Source of the DNA: Frankia torreyi
GTDB taxonomy: Bacteria; Actinomycetota; Actinomycetes; Frankiales; Frankiaceae
Length of the DNA: 45,174 nt
NCBI RefSeq assembly: GCF_000948395.1
Contig: NZ_JYFN01000006.1
Coordinates: forward strand, 1 to 45,174
Direction of reading: 5' to 3'
The notes beneath the pieces are model-generated. The model saw only the letters and a list, made by a program, of their open reading frames with translations, was not told the origin of the DNA and searched no databases. Each line of letters begins with the position of its first letter. Position 1 is the first letter of the stretch. This document shows positions 42,726-45,174 of the stretch, piece by piece. Position numbers and translations under genes: made by a program.

Positions 42726-44134
42726 CAGCCGGCCCGTTCCAGCCGCTCGACCCGAGCCAGCGCGTCGCCGATCTCACGCAGACCCGCCAGGTCGTGCACA
42801 TCCTCGGACAGCGCCTCCACCTCCACCAGCGGGGTGTCGGGATGGGCGCTGGTGAACCGCTCCCGTAGCCGCGCCTCCCGGCTGGCCAGCCGCGCCCGCT
42901 CGGCGTGGATGCGCAGCACCGCCGCCGCGAGTGGATGCTCCCCGTGCTCATCGAGGTTCTCGGCGGCCGCCAGGCTGCGCTCGACGGTGAGCGCCGTCGC
43001 GTCGCTGTGGTGCATCCGGTTGACCACCAGCCCGGCCAGCGGCATCCCCTCCGCGTCGAGCCGATCGACGAAGTACGACGCCTCGCGCAGCGCCGCCGCC
43101 TCGGGCGCGGCGACGACGACGAACGAGGTGCCAGGATCGCCGAGCAGGCGGTAGGTCTCCTCCGCCCGGGCCCGGAAGCCCCCGAACATCGTCTCCAGCG
43201 CGGCGACGAACTGGCTGACGTCCATGAGGAGCTGGGCGCCGAGCACCTTGGTGATCACCTTGGTGAACATGCCGAGACCGGCGCCGAGCACCTTCGCGTA
43301 GGCCCGCCCGCCGGCCTTGGCCGGCGCGAGCAGCAGCCGCAGCAGCCGCCCGTCGAGGAAGGTGCCCAGCCGCGTCGGCGCGTCGAGGAAGTCCAGGGCC
43401 GACCGGGTGGGCGGCGTGTCGACGACGATGAGATCCCACTCGCCGCTCGCGTCGAGCTGGCCGAGCTTCTCCATCGCCATGTACTCCTGCGTCCCGGAGA
43501 AGGAGGACGACAGCGACTGGTAGAACGGGTTCGCCAGCAGCGCCTCGGCGCGCTCGGGCGTACTGTGCGCCAGGACGATCTCGTCGAACGTCCGCTTCAT
43601 GTCGAGCATCATCGCGTCGAGGCGACCGCCGGCGGCGCCGTCGACCCCGGCCACCTCCCGCGGGGTGTTGTCGAGCGCGGTCAGGCCCAGCGACTGGGCG
43701 AGCCGGCGGGCCGGGTCGATGGTCAGGACCACCACGTCGCGCCCACGCTCGGCGGCGCGCAGCGCCAGCGCCGCGGCCGTGGTGGTCTTGCCGACACCGC
43801 CCGAGCCGCAGCAGACGATGATGCGCTCGGTGTCGAGCATCGCGTCGACGTCGAGCAGCGGCGCCCCCGCCGGGTGCGGCCGGACCCGGCGGGTCGCGGT
43901 CCCGGCGGACCGGCCCGCCGCCCGCCCCGTCGACCCGCCGGAGCGGCGACGCGGGCCCTCGCTCCTGGTCTCGTTCGCTCCGGTGCCCGCCTTCGCGGCG
44001 CCGGCCGCCTTCGCAGCGCCGGCCGTCCTCGCAGCGCCGGCCGCCTTCGCCGGTCCCGCCGTGGCCTTGGCCGATCGGGAACTCTTCGCCACCTGCGGCC
44101 GGTCGTCGCCGGACGTCGAACCCACGGCGCTCAC
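42725..44134 (-). CDS. ArsA/GET3-like ATPase, second of a pair
   Basis: A 469-aa P-loop ATPase. An Ala/Lys-rich, repeat-like N-terminal tail (about 1-85) is followed by the deviant Walker [18 protein letters not shown], a switch-like [15 protein letters not shown], and [20 protein letters not shown]. The central helical region [21 protein letters not shown] resembles GET3/ArsA membrane-protein or anion pump ATPases. In mycobacteria the homologous pair adjacent to whiB4 is annotated as anion-transporting ATPases; the substrate is not known. The start overlaps the stop of the upstream ATPase by 4 bases. Confidence 0.88.
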   Translation of the reverse strand: MSAVGSTSGDDRPQVAKSSRSAKATAGPAKAAGAARTAGAAKAAGAAKAGTGANETRSEGPRRRSGGSTGRAAGRSAGTATRRVRPHPAGAPLLDVDAMLDTERIIVCCGSGGVGKTTTAAALALRAAERGRDVVVLTIDPARRLAQSLGLTALDNTPREVAGVDGAAGGRLDAMMLDMKRTFDEIVLAHSTPERAEALLANPFYQSLSSSFSGTQEYMAMEKLGQLDASGEWDLIVVDTPPTRSALDFLDAPTRLGTFLDGRLLRLLLAPAKAGGRAYAKVLGAGLGMFTKVITKVLGAQLLMDVSQFVAALETMFGGFRARAEETYRLLGDPGTSFVVVAAPEAAALREASYFVDRLDAEGMPLAGLVVNRMHHSDATALTVERSLAAAENLDEHGEHPLAAAVLRIHAERARLASREARLRERFTSAHPDTPLVEVEALSEDVHDLAGLREIGDALARVERLERAG

Positions 44135-45162
44135 CCCACCATCTGCTGCGCGCGCAGCATCTCCGCAAACCGGTAGATCGTGCCGACGTCGACCCCGTCC
44201 GCGACCAGCGGTACCTCGTACACCGGGCGGCCGAGCGCGGCGATCTCGGCCCGTTCGGCCGTCTCCAGCGCCACCCGGTCGGCGTGCTGGGCCGCCTCCC
44301 AGGCCAGCGCGTCCACCAGATCGCGGGTCGGTTCCAGACCCGCCTCCTTGATCCCGGCGGCGAGCTCCTCCCGGTCGAGCTCGCCGCGGCGGGCCAGCCG
44401 CGACTGGCCGACCTTCAACAGGGGCGAGCGGGCCATGTTGACGATCACCCCGCCCAGCGGCAGCCCGACCCGGGTGAGCTCGGCGACGCCGTCCACGGTC
44501 TCCTGGACGGGCATCTCCTCCAGCAGCGTCACCAGGTGCACGGCGGCACGTTCGGGCCGCAGCACCGCCATCACGCTGTCGGCCTGGGCGCGGATCGGAC
44601 CCATCTTGGCCAGCCCCGCCACCTCGGCGGTCACGTTGAGAAAGCGGGAGATCCGCCCGGTGGGCGGCGCGTCCAGCACGACCGCGTCATAGGCGAGCCC
44701 CCCCGGACGGGTGGCGTCGGGGCGGTTGACGGCCTCCTTGACCTTGCCGGTCAGCAGCACGTCGCGCACCCCGGGCGCGACCGTCGTCGCGAAGTCCACC
44801 GCGCCGATCTTGCTCAGCGCCTTTCCGGCCCGACGCAGGTTGTAGAACATCTCCAGGTATTCCAGCAGGGCCTCGTCGGCGTCGATCGCGAGCGCGAACA
44901 CCTCGCCGCCGCCGGGCGCGCTGGCCACCTTGCGCTCCTGGTAGGGCAGCGGCGGGGTATCGAACAACTGTGCGATCTGCTGGCGCCCCTCGACCTCGGT
45001 GAGCAGGATCCGCCGGCCGCCGGTCGCCAGCGCCACCGCCAGTGCGCCGGCCATCGTCGTCTTGCCGGTTCCGCCCTTGCCGGTGACGATGTGCAGCCGG
45101 CGATCCCACGGACCGCTCGCCTCGTCGTCGGAGTCCTCGGTCACCGTGCGCTTGCCACTCAC
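44131..45162 (-). CDS. ArsA/GET3-like ATPase, first of a pair
   Basis: A 343-aa P-loop ATPase. Deviant Walker [18 protein letters not shown], then [22 protein letters not shown] and [17 protein letters not shown], with [18 protein letters not shown] and [12 protein letters not shown] following. Shorter than its partner and without the N-terminal tail, so the two probably form a heterodimer. Starts at GTG 45162 (GTGAGTGGCAAG), 12 bases from the window end. The 4-base overlap with the next gene indicates one operon. Confidence 0.88.
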   Translation of the reverse strand: MSGKRTVTEDSDDEASGPWDRRLHIVTGKGGTGKTTMAGALAVALATGGRRILLTEVEGRQQIAQLFDTPPLPYQERKVASAPGGGEVFALAIDADEALLEYLEMFYNLRRAGKALSKIGAVDFATTVAPGVRDVLLTGKVKEAVNRPDATRPGGLAYDAVVLDAPPTGRISRFLNVTAEVAGLAKMGPIRAQADSVMAVLRPERAAVHLVTLLEEMPVQETVDGVAELTRVGLPLGGVIVNMARSPLLKVGQSRLARRGELDREELAAGIKEAGLEPTRDLVDALAWEAAQHADRVALETAERAEIAALGRPVYEVPLVADGVDVGTIYRFAEMLRAQQMVG

Positions 45163-45174
45163 ACGCTCGACCGT

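Overview
High-GC actinobacterial DNA. The codon use, the gene order and the many short intergenic tandem repeats suggest Frankia or a close relative. The genus call is an inference; the phylum is safe. Two blocks match gene order known from mycobacteria. The first is rlmB, cysS, ispF, ispD and carD on the minus strand facing lpqE, radA, disA and mutY on the plus strand (about 7.5-23.3 kb). The second is a metallophosphoesterase, a PonA2-like penicillin-binding protein, a WhiB protein and two ArsA/GET3-like ATPases (about 37.2-45.2 kb).

Layout. 1-0.92 kb: right part of an IS5-type insertion sequence abutting the 3' end of an unknown gene (0.92-1.65 kb). 2.3-3.96 kb: a three-part protein with an XRE-type helix-turn-helix, an unrecognised middle region and a complete peptide deformylase. 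4.4-5.04 kb: promoter, c-di-AMP (ydaO-type) riboswitch and a small secreted Rpf/transglycosylase-like protein. 5.16-7.39 kb: a membrane protein that looks like a decayed, duplicated sensor kinase. 9.3-13.2 kb: a PP2C phosphatase, vWA and FHA gene trio on the plus strand, sitting between rlmB and cysS, which are neighbours in mycobacteria. 23.4-28.7 kb: pstS-pstC-pstA-pstB and a pseudo-receiver winged-helix regulator, preceded by a PHO box. 29.6-31.4 kb: a small unknown gene and an archaeal-type proS. 31.6-35.2 kb: a small acyl-activation cluster (carrier domain-GNAT fusion, acyl-AMP ligase, SnoaL-like protein, secreted protein). 35.4-37.1 kb: a divergent pyrH paralogue, a VOC protein and tRNA-Pro(CGG) with a strong terminator. 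37.2-45.2 kb: the second conserved block.

How parts connect. DisA (21.2 kb) makes c-di-AMP, the ligand expected for the riboswitch at 4.49 kb, so synthase and target lie in the same window. The pst operon imports phosphate and carries a PHO box. The FHA, vWA and PP2C genes overlap or nearly touch and probably act together in phospho-signalling; no kinase is visible. The ligase and the carrier-GNAT protein plausibly load an acyl group on a carrier and transfer it to an acceptor.

Most likely novel elements: the HTH-deformylase fusion with a perfect palindrome upstream, and the carrier-GNAT/acyl-AMP ligase cluster. Everything here comes from reading the sequence; no database search was run.
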